Source: Allium sativum
Taxonomy: Eukaryota > Streptophyta > Magnoliopsida > Asparagales > Amaryllidaceae
Direction: 5' to 3'
Assembly (NCBI GenBank): GCA_030737875.1
Contig: CM060911.1
Span: forward strand, 90,106,599-90,170,598
Length of the DNA stretch: 64,000 nt
Shown: positions 35,505 to 48,004 of the stretch, piece after piece
Layout: each line of letters opens with the position of its first letter
Position numbering within the stretch: position 1 is the first letter of the stretch
Position numbers and translations under genes: made by a program
The notes under the pieces: model-generated
The model's database searches: none
The model's input: only the letters and a program-made list of their open reading frames with translations
Told to the model about the DNA's origin: nothing

Positions 35505-37394
35505 CATTCCAATTTATCAGTCACTAACCATAAATTAATCAAGAGAATAATTCCCCAAATATTAACCTCGAAGGCCGAAACCAACATCAGATCAATATTC
35601 AAAAAACCATTCTACTTGGCTAACCGACAGTTAGTTTCTAAATTTCACATTCATAGGGAAAGGTTCCCATTAATTTTATTCAAGATAAATTTCTTGAATT
35701 TATTCTTTAATCTATTTTTTTTTTGAATATCAATTCAAAACTAGTCGGGATTAGCGAACCTTACCGAAGTAATCATTTGTTTTAATTTCCCAATCCCAAC
35801 CTATTCATCCCATGAAGTAAAACTGGTAGTACTTCATATCTAACACCACGGTGTTATCGGTAAATTCAATTACCATTTCTCGTTCAAATCTAATTAAAGA
35901 TTTAACTATCGCCTGGAGCAAAACTGGTGATACTCCATTCTCGATCATTTCAATCTAATAAAAGATTCATTAAAACTCCACTTAGTTTTAATCGTTAACT
36001 GGGTTAAAGAATCCGTGTCATTTAAAACACGGTTCACGATAAACCCAAAGTCACATTCCATTAATTATCGGGTTAAAGAACGAGTGTTATTTAAAACACT
36101 ATCCACGATAAACCCAAAAATCAATATCAATTCAATTCCAATTAGATATTATTTAATTGGTACACTTCATTAAATCTAAATAAAAAGATTTAATCTTTCC
36201 TCAAATGGGTTCAAGAACAGTGTTAATCCAGACACCATTCATGACAAACCCAAATCACATTTGATATTCAATACAAGGCTCTGAATAGAAAATATATCGG
36301 CTTATATTCAATATCAAATTCTACGATTAACAAATGTCGTATTGGAAATAACGATATAAATATATATCTTTCAAATTTCCATAACAACATCCATATAATC
36401 ACGAATTCCAACATCGAAATATTCCGAAGACAATTTCGATTCAAATCCACTCCAATGCAATCATTGGAAATTCTGGTTATTTTTAAAACCCTTTTCAAAT
36501 TCAATTTATTTATTTAAAAATAAATAGAATTATAATTCTAATTCAAAACTAGTTCATTTCGATAAAAATCTATTTTTATCTTTTCAAATATGGAGTTTTT
36601 CATCCCAATTCTTTCTAAATCATTTCTTATGATTTTACACAAATTATTGATATTTTTAATGATTTTATCAAGGCCCGTACAGTCGATTTCCATCAACGGC
36701 ATCGAACTGCACTTACAACGACCTTTTTCAAATTTGATTTGGACGTATCTCCAAATCCAACCGTTAGATTTCTAATTTCTAATATTCGTTAGAAAGCTCT
36801 TTTCGATACGAACCCAATGGTTCCGGTTTTAGGAGAATCCGATGGTCGGATCTCCCGCAATATCCGTTCGAAGTCAATGGTCGAAATTCGCGAACTGCCG
36901 CGGCGCGGCGCGTTCTATTCAGGCCTTTATATTATATATATAATACATATAACATATACTTCGTCGATTTCAATTCAAAACGTGCTTTATAAATCGTTTT
37001 AAATTCATTTTCAAAACGGTTTCAACTTCATATTCAATTTTAAATCAAAATTGAATATTCCAATTTAAATTCACTTTAAATTCATTTCAAACTGATTTCA
37101 ATTCAAATTGATTTCTAATTCAATTTCAGTTCGTTTTTAATTCTATTCAATTTCAATTCGAATTCATTTCTATCCAACTTCAATTCGAATTCATTTCTAT
37201 CCCATTTCAAATTCGAATTCATTTCTATTCAACTTCAATTCGAATTCGTTTATATTCACTTTCAATTCGAATTTATTTATATTCAATTCTTTTCAAAATA
37301 TCAGATTTTGAAATCACTTCCGATATTCATTATAAAATGAATAAAATCGATATAAATATCGTTCACGTCAAAATGGCGTCAATCTAATCAATAC

Positions 37395-37510
37395 AGCTTC
37401 ATATATTCCTATTTTTAAATATTCTATTTCAAATATTTCTTTTTCAAATATTTCTTTTTCAAATATTTCGTTTTCAAATATTTCTATTTTAAATATTTCT
37501 TTTTCAAATA
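37395..37510. repeat. 15-bp tandem repeat in GL2 LTR
   Basis: About seven units of TTTTTCAAATATTTC type; the same array is at 44995-45130. In that copy the 15-bp period keeps a minus-strand frame open (EKEIF repeats), which is a repeat artefact. Confidence 0.88.
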
Positions 37511-38540
37511 TTTCGTTCAACACATGACTAATCTCAACGGATGAGTACTGTCAACACATGAACCTTTATTTTATATTGATAAAGATGTAAATTTTATTAT
37601 TAAAATATTTCGTTCAACACATGACTAATCTCAACGGATGAGTACTGTCAACACATGAACCTTTATTTTATAATATTCTTTATTTTCTAAATTGGAATGA
37701 GGCCCAATCAATCACCATATAAAGTTAATTATATGGATTTTCTTACATCACACGTATATAATAGCATTGAAAAATAATCAACCATCAACCAAAGTGCATT
37801 ACACTGTATAAGCATCAAATATAGATATCTAACGCTTATAACAGCCTGTCAATCAATCGATCGACATATTTAATCAATCAAGATGAGTAACTTCAAATTT
37901 CATCCCAACACCCGTGTGGGGTTTCAAATCAACAATCACAGATTTTAGTTGCGCAGTTGGGCGATGTGTAAAATTTATCGTCCCAATCAATGTCATTCAA
38001 ATAGGTGTACATAAACAAACCGTCCAGTTTGTAAATGAATATTTATTTATTCACATTCACGTTAAAAATTATATTTTAACGATAAAACATTTTATTTCAA
38101 CACATGAATTTCTATTCAGTTCATTCTTTCAATAAAATGATATTTTATTTTTCTAACATATTTTAGAAAATTTCGGCGGCATAACGGCACGATACTAGAA
38201 ACGGGACGAGGCCTAGCCTTATCCCCGGTCTAGTGATGGCCCACGCCATTCACACATCAATCTAATCAATTCATTTCACCACACAATTCAATTTCAATCA
38301 AATAATCTAACTAATTTTTGCAATCAAACAAACAAGTCCATGGTCTGTGGACGATTGTGTCGGGTGCTACTAAGCACTGTCTGCATCCTAGTATATATAT
38401 ATAACTAGAAAAGAAATTGAAAGGTGAGAAATTCTCATAGAAAGCTATCCAATCATCTTGACTCTTCCTTGATAGAAATCTTCATCGTTATCGCATCTTC
38501 ATCATCTTCGTTGCCCGTATTCTCTACATATTTAAAAATC

Positions 38541-38690
38541 GAATTTTCACTTCGCTATTCAATATATAAAAATTATATTTTTACTTCGTTGTTCAATATA
38601 TAAAAATCATATTTTTACTTCGATATTCAATATATAAAAATCATATTTTTACTTCGATGTTCAATATATAAAAATAATATTTTTACTTCC
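38541..38690. repeat. Short 34-bp array in GL2 LTR
   Basis: Four to five units ending ATATATAAAAAT with ATATTTTTACTTCGAT, related to the arrays at 1-455. The other LTR copy is at 46165-46310. Confidence 0.85.
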
Positions 38691-39029
38691 ATGCTATATA
38701 GATAAAATTTATATTTTATCATGCTATTTTTCACATAAAGATTTCGCCTTTTCACATACATAGATTTCAACTTTTTGCATGTAAAGATGATATTTTTAGT
38801 ATTTCTATCATGTAAAAATTATATTTTTAATTCTCTACACAAACAAAAACCATATTTTTACATCCTCTACATAGTAAAGATTATATTTTTAATACTTTAA
38901 AAATATAAAAATCATATCTTTAATTCTTCTATATAGTAAAGATTATATTTTTAATACTTTAAAAATATAAAAATCATATTTTTAAAATGCTGATTATATT
39001 TTAAAACAATTAATGTGGTAAAAATAAAA

Positions 39030-39445
39030 GGAATTACCCTTAATTGCTGTGTTAAGGGGATTACTCCTTTTCTCTTCTTCCCGGTGCTCGAACCCGTGAA
39101 AACCAAGCCCCGTTGTCGATCTTTGATTCAAGCTTCCATCTTCCTCCTACCACAGTTTCAAAAACCAAACCACCATTAGCTTCTCCTTCCCGGCCTCTTC
39201 GACCTTGGCACCACCGCCTGAAGCTCGAGCTCCTCCTCCCTGGTGCGGTTTCGTTTCCGTGACGGGAACTGGGTGCGAGCGGGCGCGATAGAAAAGGGAG
39301 GGGCCAGATCGAAGTTGGTTAGATTCGGGTGGAGATGGCGGATCGAGGGAGGTGGAAGGAGGCGCGATGTTGGTGAAGTCGTCGGCCATTTTTTTCGTGG
39401 ATCGATTTTTGGTGCTGAGAGAAAAAGGGGCGGCTGCGTTAGGTG
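39030..39445 (-). other. GL2 GC-rich cassette
   Basis: It occupies the same place as the GL1 cassette but has unrelated sequence. A minus-strand frame (39147-39389, starting MADDFTNIAPPS, rich in proline and serine) is present; in the other LTR (46650-47065) the equivalent start codon region is changed and the frame is not maintained the same way. It resembles a plant 5' exon or leader in composition. No protein family was recognised. Confidence 0.45.
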
Positions 39446-40380
39446 ATTGTAGGAAACAGGGTTTGACCCTTTTGACTTGATATAGTATATATTTTATTTT
39501 ATTTTATTTATTCCACAAAGCAACTTTTTATTTCGAATTCGAAACCGAACCCACCGCCTGTCGTCCCTAGCGTTTCACCCACATTCCGAACACAATGGGA
39601 TATATATCGTAGGCTGATTCGATCATTTCGATCAGTTTCCATTAAATTTACATTTAAATCATTATATTGAATTTTAAACGTACATGTCAATTTACCGAGG
39701 TCACATACTAACTCTAAAAATTCTCGAAAAATATTTTCTAGCTTCGTATTGACGATACGGTCCTAACAAAACTAGTTTTGTCAAATTCTGAGACCGTTGG
39801 AAAAATGGCGATTTTCCAGTCAATTAAAATCAACTGAAACTGGTCAAACGCGTTTTCCTTTGTCACGCACACATATTGATTCGAAAAATTATGAAATTTG
39901 GAATCTAGCAATAACTTTACATCACGGACCCAACAAAAGTGGTTTCGTCGAAATCCGAGGTCGTTTGCAAAATTTCCATTTTTAAGGGCCTGAATTCCAT
40001 AGCGACTATTCAGAATTTTCAACTGGACATCTCTTTTGATTCCCGCTATGAAATTTTGATTTTTCGGATTCGTTGGAAAGATATTATCAATTAGATCCTA
40101 ATGTTTTTGGTTTCACTAAAATCCGGATTGTTTTGCACCCGGTACATTCAATTGAAGTTTGAAATCGAATTATCGAACTACCGTGCCATTTTCAATTCCT
40201 TTTTAATTATATATAATTATTTATATTCTAACGACGACGTATATAATATATACGTTCTAATTCTATCCAAAATAAATTTCTCGTCGATATTATTTAAAAT
40301 AATTCATTTTAAATAATCAAAATTCGCTAAAATTGCCAAAATAAAAATTTTAAACTGGCCCAGATTTTCGGGTTATTACA

Positions 40381-41413
40381 ATCTCCCCTACTTAAAACTT
40401 TTCATCCCCGAAAAGGAACAAAGTCGAAAGTGGTTTGATCATTCAACTCTACGTTCGATCTGGCTTCTATTCTCCAACTTTTCAGTTTCTGAGAATTTTC
40501 AAAATTTTCAAAAATTTGGCTAACACCCTAAATTTTTGAAAAATTTCGCCATAACCTCCCCTGCAATGGGAGCATCGGGAAATCTCAAATAGCTTCCCCG
40601 GTCTTTCAGATCTCAAAAAGAAAAAGAAAAAGCCAAGCGGCTAGCCCATAGGCTCATAAAATCATCATCACCCAAACAAAACAGTAAATTATGTAGTAAA
40701 CATGTACCTATTTGTCGGGTAAACAAATTTTATTCTCTGCTCTAGCCTCCTTGCTATGACCTGTTCAATGTGAGTATATGTATATGCAAGCAAACACAAC
40801 CAATTTTCAATATAATTCAATATGTGATTCAATTAGGCTAAATGGCTAAGAATTAGCAAACAAATAAACAAACAACCCAAACATCAATCAATTAGTGAAT
40901 TAGAGTTTCAAATTCATAATTTTGATACATATACAAAAATCATGTTTTTGATGCCAAACCACAACAATAGGCCTTATCTAATTTTTGGTTCTCACACCAG
41001 TCAATAGGAAATATATAGAAAGCCCTCCTTCGTCACTCGAACATAAATTCTAATGATGGAGCTCCATCATCAAAATCATCTCCGGGCGATTAGAGTGTAA
41101 TTCTATATCTGTCCAGTATATTAAAACTTTAAATACACGTTTGCAAGGCGTACATGCAAAATCTTTATATACTGGACTGTCCAAATCCATACAAATAAAT
41201 GATCAAATACAAATAATTGATTTAAATTTTCAAAACAAAAATTGTTTTCACTTTAAAAATATACTCTTCACACTCGTTCTAGGATACTACTGATCCCATC
41301 TCTAACGAGTCATTCCCGTTGGATATTACTAATCCAGTTACTGATGAATTCTTTCGTATGGTTCTAATGTGCCTTGTTCTCTAGCTTTGTAAACCAAAGC
41401 TCTGATACCACGA
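40381..41413 (-). mobile_element. GL2 interior, non-coding, 1,033 bp
   Basis: Homologous throughout to GL1's interior (15194-16230). The polypurine tract is at 40381-40393 (AAGTAGGGGAGAT on the minus strand) and the tRNA-iMet primer site at 41399-41410, three bases from the 5' LTR end. No coding domain is visible on either strand. Confidence 0.93.
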
Positions 41414-44400
41414 TGAAACGACCCGAACTCCCCCGGCCTCCGAAGAGAAGAGGAAAGCACGAATTGTTTTGAGAACACGACAAAATAGAACGCAGACGGA
41501 AGAACATTTCATTGTATATTACAACAATGCATCAGATTACAAGAATATACAGAGTATAAATGAATAAATATTACATAGAAATATCAGAGATTTAGTTTAC
41601 ATTTAAATACATAGCAGCGGAAAATAATACAATAAACAACTAGAAGGAGATATACGGATACAAAGCTTTCCGGATATCGTTCCAGCTGTAAACCAGGATC
41701 CTGTGAATATAAATCTGCAAAACCAAAACTACTAGCTGCCCGTGTCAAAATAGGGGCACCCAGAGTTTAGGTTGAAACAATAAACTCCAGGTCAGTCATG
41801 TGACTAGTGTGAGAACTAAAACAGTTATAAATCTTTATTTTAAAGTTAGGTAAATCAAGGGACCACGCTGTATAACACGGAACGGGTTTCCTCCCAAGAA
41901 TACCAGTGCATAAAACAAACAACGCAATGCTAAATAAAGAAAAATGAAGCTGTTATAAGACCCAGGTCCTATCACACAATGTAACGCAAGCCGGGGGATA
42001 GGGTTTTCCCTTATAACAGCCAAAGAATGCTTGGTACGTTTAAAAGAAATCATTTGATACTATTATAAGTGCATAGTGTATAAAACAACTTCAAATCATA
42101 AGTATCAATCATAGACGGCATGGGTACCATATATCATGTCGCCATACTAGGCTCTACAAATAAAACCGCAAATGTCACGTATTTGGAAATTGGATTTCCG
42201 TTAATGAACCGAGGCCAGGGATCGTCCTCTACCGATTCGTGGCTCTCTAGCCCGAGCCACAGGATCAGAGCTCGAGTGACCCTTGGAGCGACAGGGCCGG
42301 TCCACCGATGTGGATTAAAATGCCTGAACACTACGTCTCCCCGCCCTTTGGGGCGTAAATGAGCCAACGAATGACTCTATCGGACCTGGATCGTCCGATC
42401 AAACCAAGGCGCCTAGCAACAGCAACAACCACACAGGTGAAAAGTATATAAATGTCAGGGCTGGAAGGTCACTGACACCACCCTTGCTAGAAAGAAACGC
42501 ATGCACTCCCTGAGGTCCTCTCCCGTTTTTGGTTCACAACCGGGGTGCGAAACTCGCGAAGTAAACGTTACACAAAGCTACGCCACAAAGGCCGTGCTTT
42601 GATCATCACCACAAGACTTTGCTTTTCAACAGAAGCCTCGATCAATTGCCACTTAGGCATGCCACACAGGCAATTCACTCCATGCGTTTGATATCCATCA
42701 ATATATAACCCCTGAGCTCGTACGTCTCAGAGAAGGGCGTTAAGCAAGAGAATAAATTCTCCCCCGCCAAACAGATATATATTTAATAGAGATCAATCAC
42801 ATGGGCTAAAATCCAAAGTCAGACACACAGTCCTTTTACAAGTCCGTTCTGGGTCTGAACGAAACCGGAGGCACCTAGTACCCCGCATATCCATCGATCT
42901 CCAAGTACGTCTGGACGATCACCAACTATTTCCATCTTCTTGGGTGTAAAACCCAATCAAGATCATCAGTAATCAACCAAACGACGTGAAGACCTCCGGT
43001 CTTCAACCACCATCTTCATCTTCGACTTATCGTCGTATCATTTATTCATAATGGGATAAACCCGGTCTTTCCGAATAACTCGCGTATATTTTAAATAAGT
43101 GTTACACAAACACAACATACGCCTCATTCCAATTTATCAGTCACTAACCATAAATTAATCAAGAGAATAATTCCCCAAATATTAACCCCGAAGGCCGAAG
43201 CCAACATCAGATCAATATTCAGAAAACCATTCTACTTGGCTAACCGACAGTTAGTTTCTAAATTTCACATTCATAGGGAAAGGTTCCCATTAATTTTATC
43301 CAAGATAAATTTCTTGAATTTATTCTTTAATCTAATTTTTTTTTTTTTGAATATCAATTCAAAACTAGTCGGGATTAGCGAACCTTACCGAAGTAATAAT
43401 TTGTTTTAATTTCCCAATCACAACCTATTCATCCAATGAAGTAAAACTGGTAGTACTTCATATCTAACACCACGGTGTTATCCGTAAATTCAATTACCAT
43501 TTCTCGTTCAAATCTAGTTAAAGATTTAACTATCGCCTGGAGCAAAACTGGTGATACTCCATTCTCGATCATTTCAATCTAATTAAAGATTCATTAAAAC
43601 TCCACATAGTTTTAATCGTTAACTGGGTTAAAGAATCCGTGTCATTTAAAACACGGTTCACGATAAACCCAAAGTCACATTCCATTAATTATCGGGTTAA
43701 AGAACGAGTGTTATTTAAAACACTGTCCACGATAAACCCAAAAATCAATATCAATTCAATTCCAATTAGATATTATTTAATTGGTACACTTCATTAAATC
43801 TAAATAAAAAGATATAATCTTTCCTCAAATGGGTTCAAGAACAGTGTTAATCAAGACACCATTCACGACAAACCCAAATCACATTTGATATTCAATACAA
43901 GGCTCTGAATAGAAAATATATCGGCTTATATTCAATATCAAATTCTACGATTAACAAATGTCATATTGGAAATAATGATATAAATATATATATCTTTTAA
44001 ATTTCCATAACAACATCCGTATAATCACGAATTCCAACATCGAAATATTCCGAAGACAATTTCGATTCAAATCCACTCCAATGCAATCATTGGAAATTCT
44101 GGTTATTTTTAAAACCCTTTTCAAATTCAATTTATTTATCTAAAAATAAATAGAATTATAATTCTAGTTCAAAACTAGTTCATTTCGATAAAAATCTATT
44201 TTTATCTTTCCAAATATGGAGTTTTTCATCCCAATTCTTTCTAAATCATTTCTTATGATTTTACACAAATTATTGATATTTTTAATGATTTTATCAAGGC
44301 CCGTACATTCGATTTCCATCATCGGCCATCGAACTGCACTTACAGCGACCTTTTTCAAATTTTATTTGGACGTATCTCCAAATCCAACCGTTAGATTTCT

Positions 44401-47400
44401 AGTTTCTAATATTCGTTAGAAAGCCCTTTTCGATACGAACCCAATGGTTCCGGTTTTAGGAGGATCCGACGGTCGGATCTCCCGCAATATTCGTTCGAAT
44501 CAATGGTCGAAATTCGCGAACTGCCGCGGCGCGTTCTATTTAGGCCATTATATTATATATATAATATATATAATATATACTTCGTCGATTTCAATTCAAA
44601 ACGTGCTTTATAAATCGTTTTGAATTCATTTTCAATTTTAAATCAAAATTGAATATTCCAAATAAAATTCACTTTAAATTCATTTCAAATTGATTTCAAT
44701 TCAAATTAATTTCTAATTCAATTTCAGCTCGTTTTCAGTTCAATTCAAATTCAATTCGAATTCATTTCTATCCAACTTCAATTCGAATTCATTTATATCC
44801 CATTTCAAATTCGAATTCATTTCTATTCAACTTCAATTCGAATTCGTTTATATTCACTTTCAATTCAAATTTATTTATATTCAATTCTTTTCAAAATATC
44901 AAATTTTGAAATCACTTCCGATATTCATTATAAAATGAATAAAATCGATATAAATATCGTTCACGTCGAAATGGCGTCAATCTTATCAATACGGCTACAT
45001 ATATTCCTATTTTCAAATATTCTATATCAAATATTTCTTTTTCAAATATTTCTTCTTCAAATATTTCGTTTTCAAATATATCTATTTTAAATATTTCTTT
45101 TTCAAATATTTCTTTTTCAAATATTTCGTTCAACACATGACTAATCTCAACGGATGAGTACTATCAACACATGAACCTTTATTTTATATTGATAAAGATG
45201 TAAATTTTATTATTAAAGTATATCGTTCAACACATGACTAATCTCAACGGATGAGTACTGTCAACATATGAACCTTTATTTTATAATATTCTTTATTTTC
45301 GAAATTGGAATGAGGCCCAATCAATCACCATATAAAGTTAATTATATGGATTTTCATACATCACACGTATATAATAGCATTGAAAAATAATCAACCATCA
45401 ACCAAAGTGCATTACACTGTATAAGCATCAAATATAGATATCTAACGCTTATAACAGCCTGTCAATCAATCGATCGACATATTTAATCAATCAGGATGAG
45501 TGAACTTCAAATTTCATCCCAACACCCGTGTGGGGTTTCAAATCAACAATCACAGATTTTAGTTGTGCAGTTGGGCGATGTGTAAAATTTATCGTCCCAA
45601 TCAATGTCATTCAAATAGGTGTACATAAACAAACCGTCCGGTTTGTAAATGAATATTTATTTATTCACATTCACGTTAAAAATTATATTTTAACGATAAA
45701 ACATTTTATTTCAACACATGAATTTCTATTCAATTCATTCTTTCAATAAAATGTTATTTTATTTTTCTAACATATTTTAGAAAATTTCGGCGGCATAACG
45801 GCACGATACTAGAAATGGGACGAGGCCTAGCCTTATCCCCAGTCTAGTGAAGGCCCACGCCATTCACACATCAATCTAATCAATTCATTTCACCACACGA
45901 TTCAATTTCAATCAAATAATCTAACTAATTTTTGCAATCAAACAAACAAGTCCATGGTCTGTGGACGATTGTGTCGGGTGCTACTAAGCACCGTCTGCAT
46001 CCTAGTATATATATATATATAACTAGAAAAGAAATTGAAAGGTGAGAAATTCTCACAGAAAGCTATCCAATCATCTTGACTCTTCCTTGATAGAAATCTT
46101 CATCGTTATCGCATCTTCGTCATCTTCGTTGCCCGTACTCTCTACATATTTAAAAATCGAATTTTCACTTCGCTATTCAATATATAAAAATCATATTTTT
46201 ACTTCGATGTTCAATATATAAAAATCATATATTTACTTCGATATTCAATATATAAAAATCATATTTTTACTTCGATGTTCAATATATAAAAATCATATTT
46301 TTTACTTCCATGCTATATAGATAAAATTTATAATTTATCACGCTATTTTTCACATAAAGATTTCGCCTTTTCACATACATAGATTTCAACTTTTTACATG
46401 TAAAGTTGATATTTTTAATATTTCTATCATGTAAAAATTATATTTTTAATTCTCTACACAAACAAAAACCATATTTTTACATCCTTTACATAGTAAAGAT
46501 TATATTTTTAATACTTTAAAAATATAAAAATCATATTTTTAATTCTTCTATATAGTAAAGATTATATTTTTAATACTTTAAAAATATAAAAATCATATTT
46601 TTAAAATGCTGAATATATTTTAAAACAATTAATGTGGTAAAAATAAAAGGAATTACCCTTAATTGCTATGTTAAGGGGATTACTCCTTTTCTCTTCTTCC
46701 CGGTGCTCGAACCCGTGAAAATCAAGCCCCATTGCCGATCTTTGATTCAAGCTTCCATCTTCCTCCTACCACAGTTTCAAAAACCAAACCACCATTAGCT
46801 TCTCCTTCCCGGCCTCTTCGACCTTGGCACCACCGCCTGGAGCTCGAGCTCCTCCTCCCTGGTGCGGTTTCGTTTCCGCGACGGGAACTGGGTGCGAGCG
46901 GGCGCGATAGAAAAGGGAGGGGCGCGATCGAAGTTGGTTAGATTCGGGTGGAGATGGCGGATCGAGGGAGGTGGAAGGAGGCGCGATGTTGGTGAAGGCG
47001 TCGGCAATTTTTTTCGTGGATCGATTTTTGGTGCTGAGAGAAAAAGGGGCGGCTGCGTTAGGTGATTGTAGGAAATAGGGTTTGACCCTTTTGACTTGAT
47101 ATAGTATATATTTTATTTTATTTTATTTATTCCACAAAGCAACTTTTTATTTCGAATTCGAAACTGAACCCACCGCCTGTCGTCCCTAGCGTTTCACCCC
47201 CATTCCGAACACAATGGGATATATATCGTAGGCTGATTCGATCGTTTCGATCAGTTTCCATTAAATTTACATTTAAATCATTATATTGAATTTTAAACGT
47301 ACATTTCAATTTACCGAGGTTACATACTAACTCTAAAAATTCTCGAAAAATATTTTCTAGCTTCGAATTGACGATACGGTCCTAACAAAACTAGTTTCGT

Positions 47401-47999
47401 CAAATTCTGAGACCGTTGGAAAAATGGCCATTTTCCAGTCGATTAAAATCAACTGAAACTGGTCAAACGCGTTTTCCTTTGCCATGCACACATATTGATT
47501 CGAAAAATTATGAAATTTGGAATCTAGCAATAACTTTACATCACGGACCCAACAAAAGTGGTTTCGTCGAAATCCGAGGTCGTTTGCAAAATTTCCATTT
47601 TTAAGGGCCTGAATTCCATAGCGACTATTCAGAATTTTCAACTGGACATCTCTTTTGATTCCCGCTATGAAATTTTGATTTTTCGGATTCGTTGGAAAGA
47701 TATTATCAATTAGATCCTAATGTTTTTGGTTTCACTAAAATCCGGATTGTTTTGCACCCGGTACATTCAATTGAAGTTTGAAATCGAATTATCGAACTAC
47801 CGTGCCATTTTCAATTCCTTTTTAATTATATATAATTATTTATATTCTAACGACGATGTATATAATATATACGTTCTAATTCTATCCAAAATAAATTTCT
47901 CGTCGATATTATTTAAAATAATTCATTTTAAATAATCAAAATTCGCAAAAATTGCCAAAATAAAAATTTTAAACTGGCCCAGATTTTCGGGTTATTACA
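41414..47999 (-). mobile_element. GL2 5' LTR, complete, 6,586 bp
   Basis: An uninterrupted copy of the LTR, giving the empty TK3 site at about 43120. Termini are GGGTCGTTTCA (41414) and TGTAATAACCC (47999) on the minus strand. It contains the hairpin cluster (45809 onward), the GC-rich cassette (46650-47065) and the 94-codon U3 frame (47357-47641). Confidence 0.95.
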
Positions 48000-48004
48000 A
48001 GTTG
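48000..48004. repeat. GL2 target-site duplication, right copy
   Basis: AGTTG, identical to 25055-25059. Confidence 0.95.

Larger units (their letters stand above)
35505..40380 (-). mobile_element. GL2 3' LTR, segment right of TK3
   Basis: Matches 43125-47999. It holds the TTCAATTCG repeats (37060-37270), 15-bp TTTTTCAAATATTTC repeats (37395-37510), a duplicated TTCAACACATGACTAATC block, the hairpin cluster (38195 onward), a short 34-bp array (38541-38690), a GC-rich cassette (about 39030-39445) and the U3 block with its 94-codon frame (39738-40022). It ends GGGTTATTACA. Confidence 0.94.
25060..47999 (-). mobile_element. GL2: complete giant-LTR element, hosting TK3
   Basis: In minus-strand sense: 5' LTR 47999-41414 (6,586 bp), primer site 41410-41399, interior 41413-40381 (1,033 bp), polypurine tract 40393-40381, 3' LTR 40380-25060 (6,587 bp after removing TK3 and one copy of its target site). 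Termini are TGTAATAACCC and GGGTCGTTTCA. A 5-bp duplication AGTTG flanks it, so both boundaries are certain. No protein-coding domain is visible. LTRs make up about 13.2 of 14.2 kb, and the two LTRs differ by only a few percent by eye, implying a fairly recent insertion. Confidence 0.95.

Noticed and set aside
44912..45136. EKEIF-repeat frame resembling a coiled coil
   Set aside because: Product of a 15-bp tandem repeat in AT-rich DNA.
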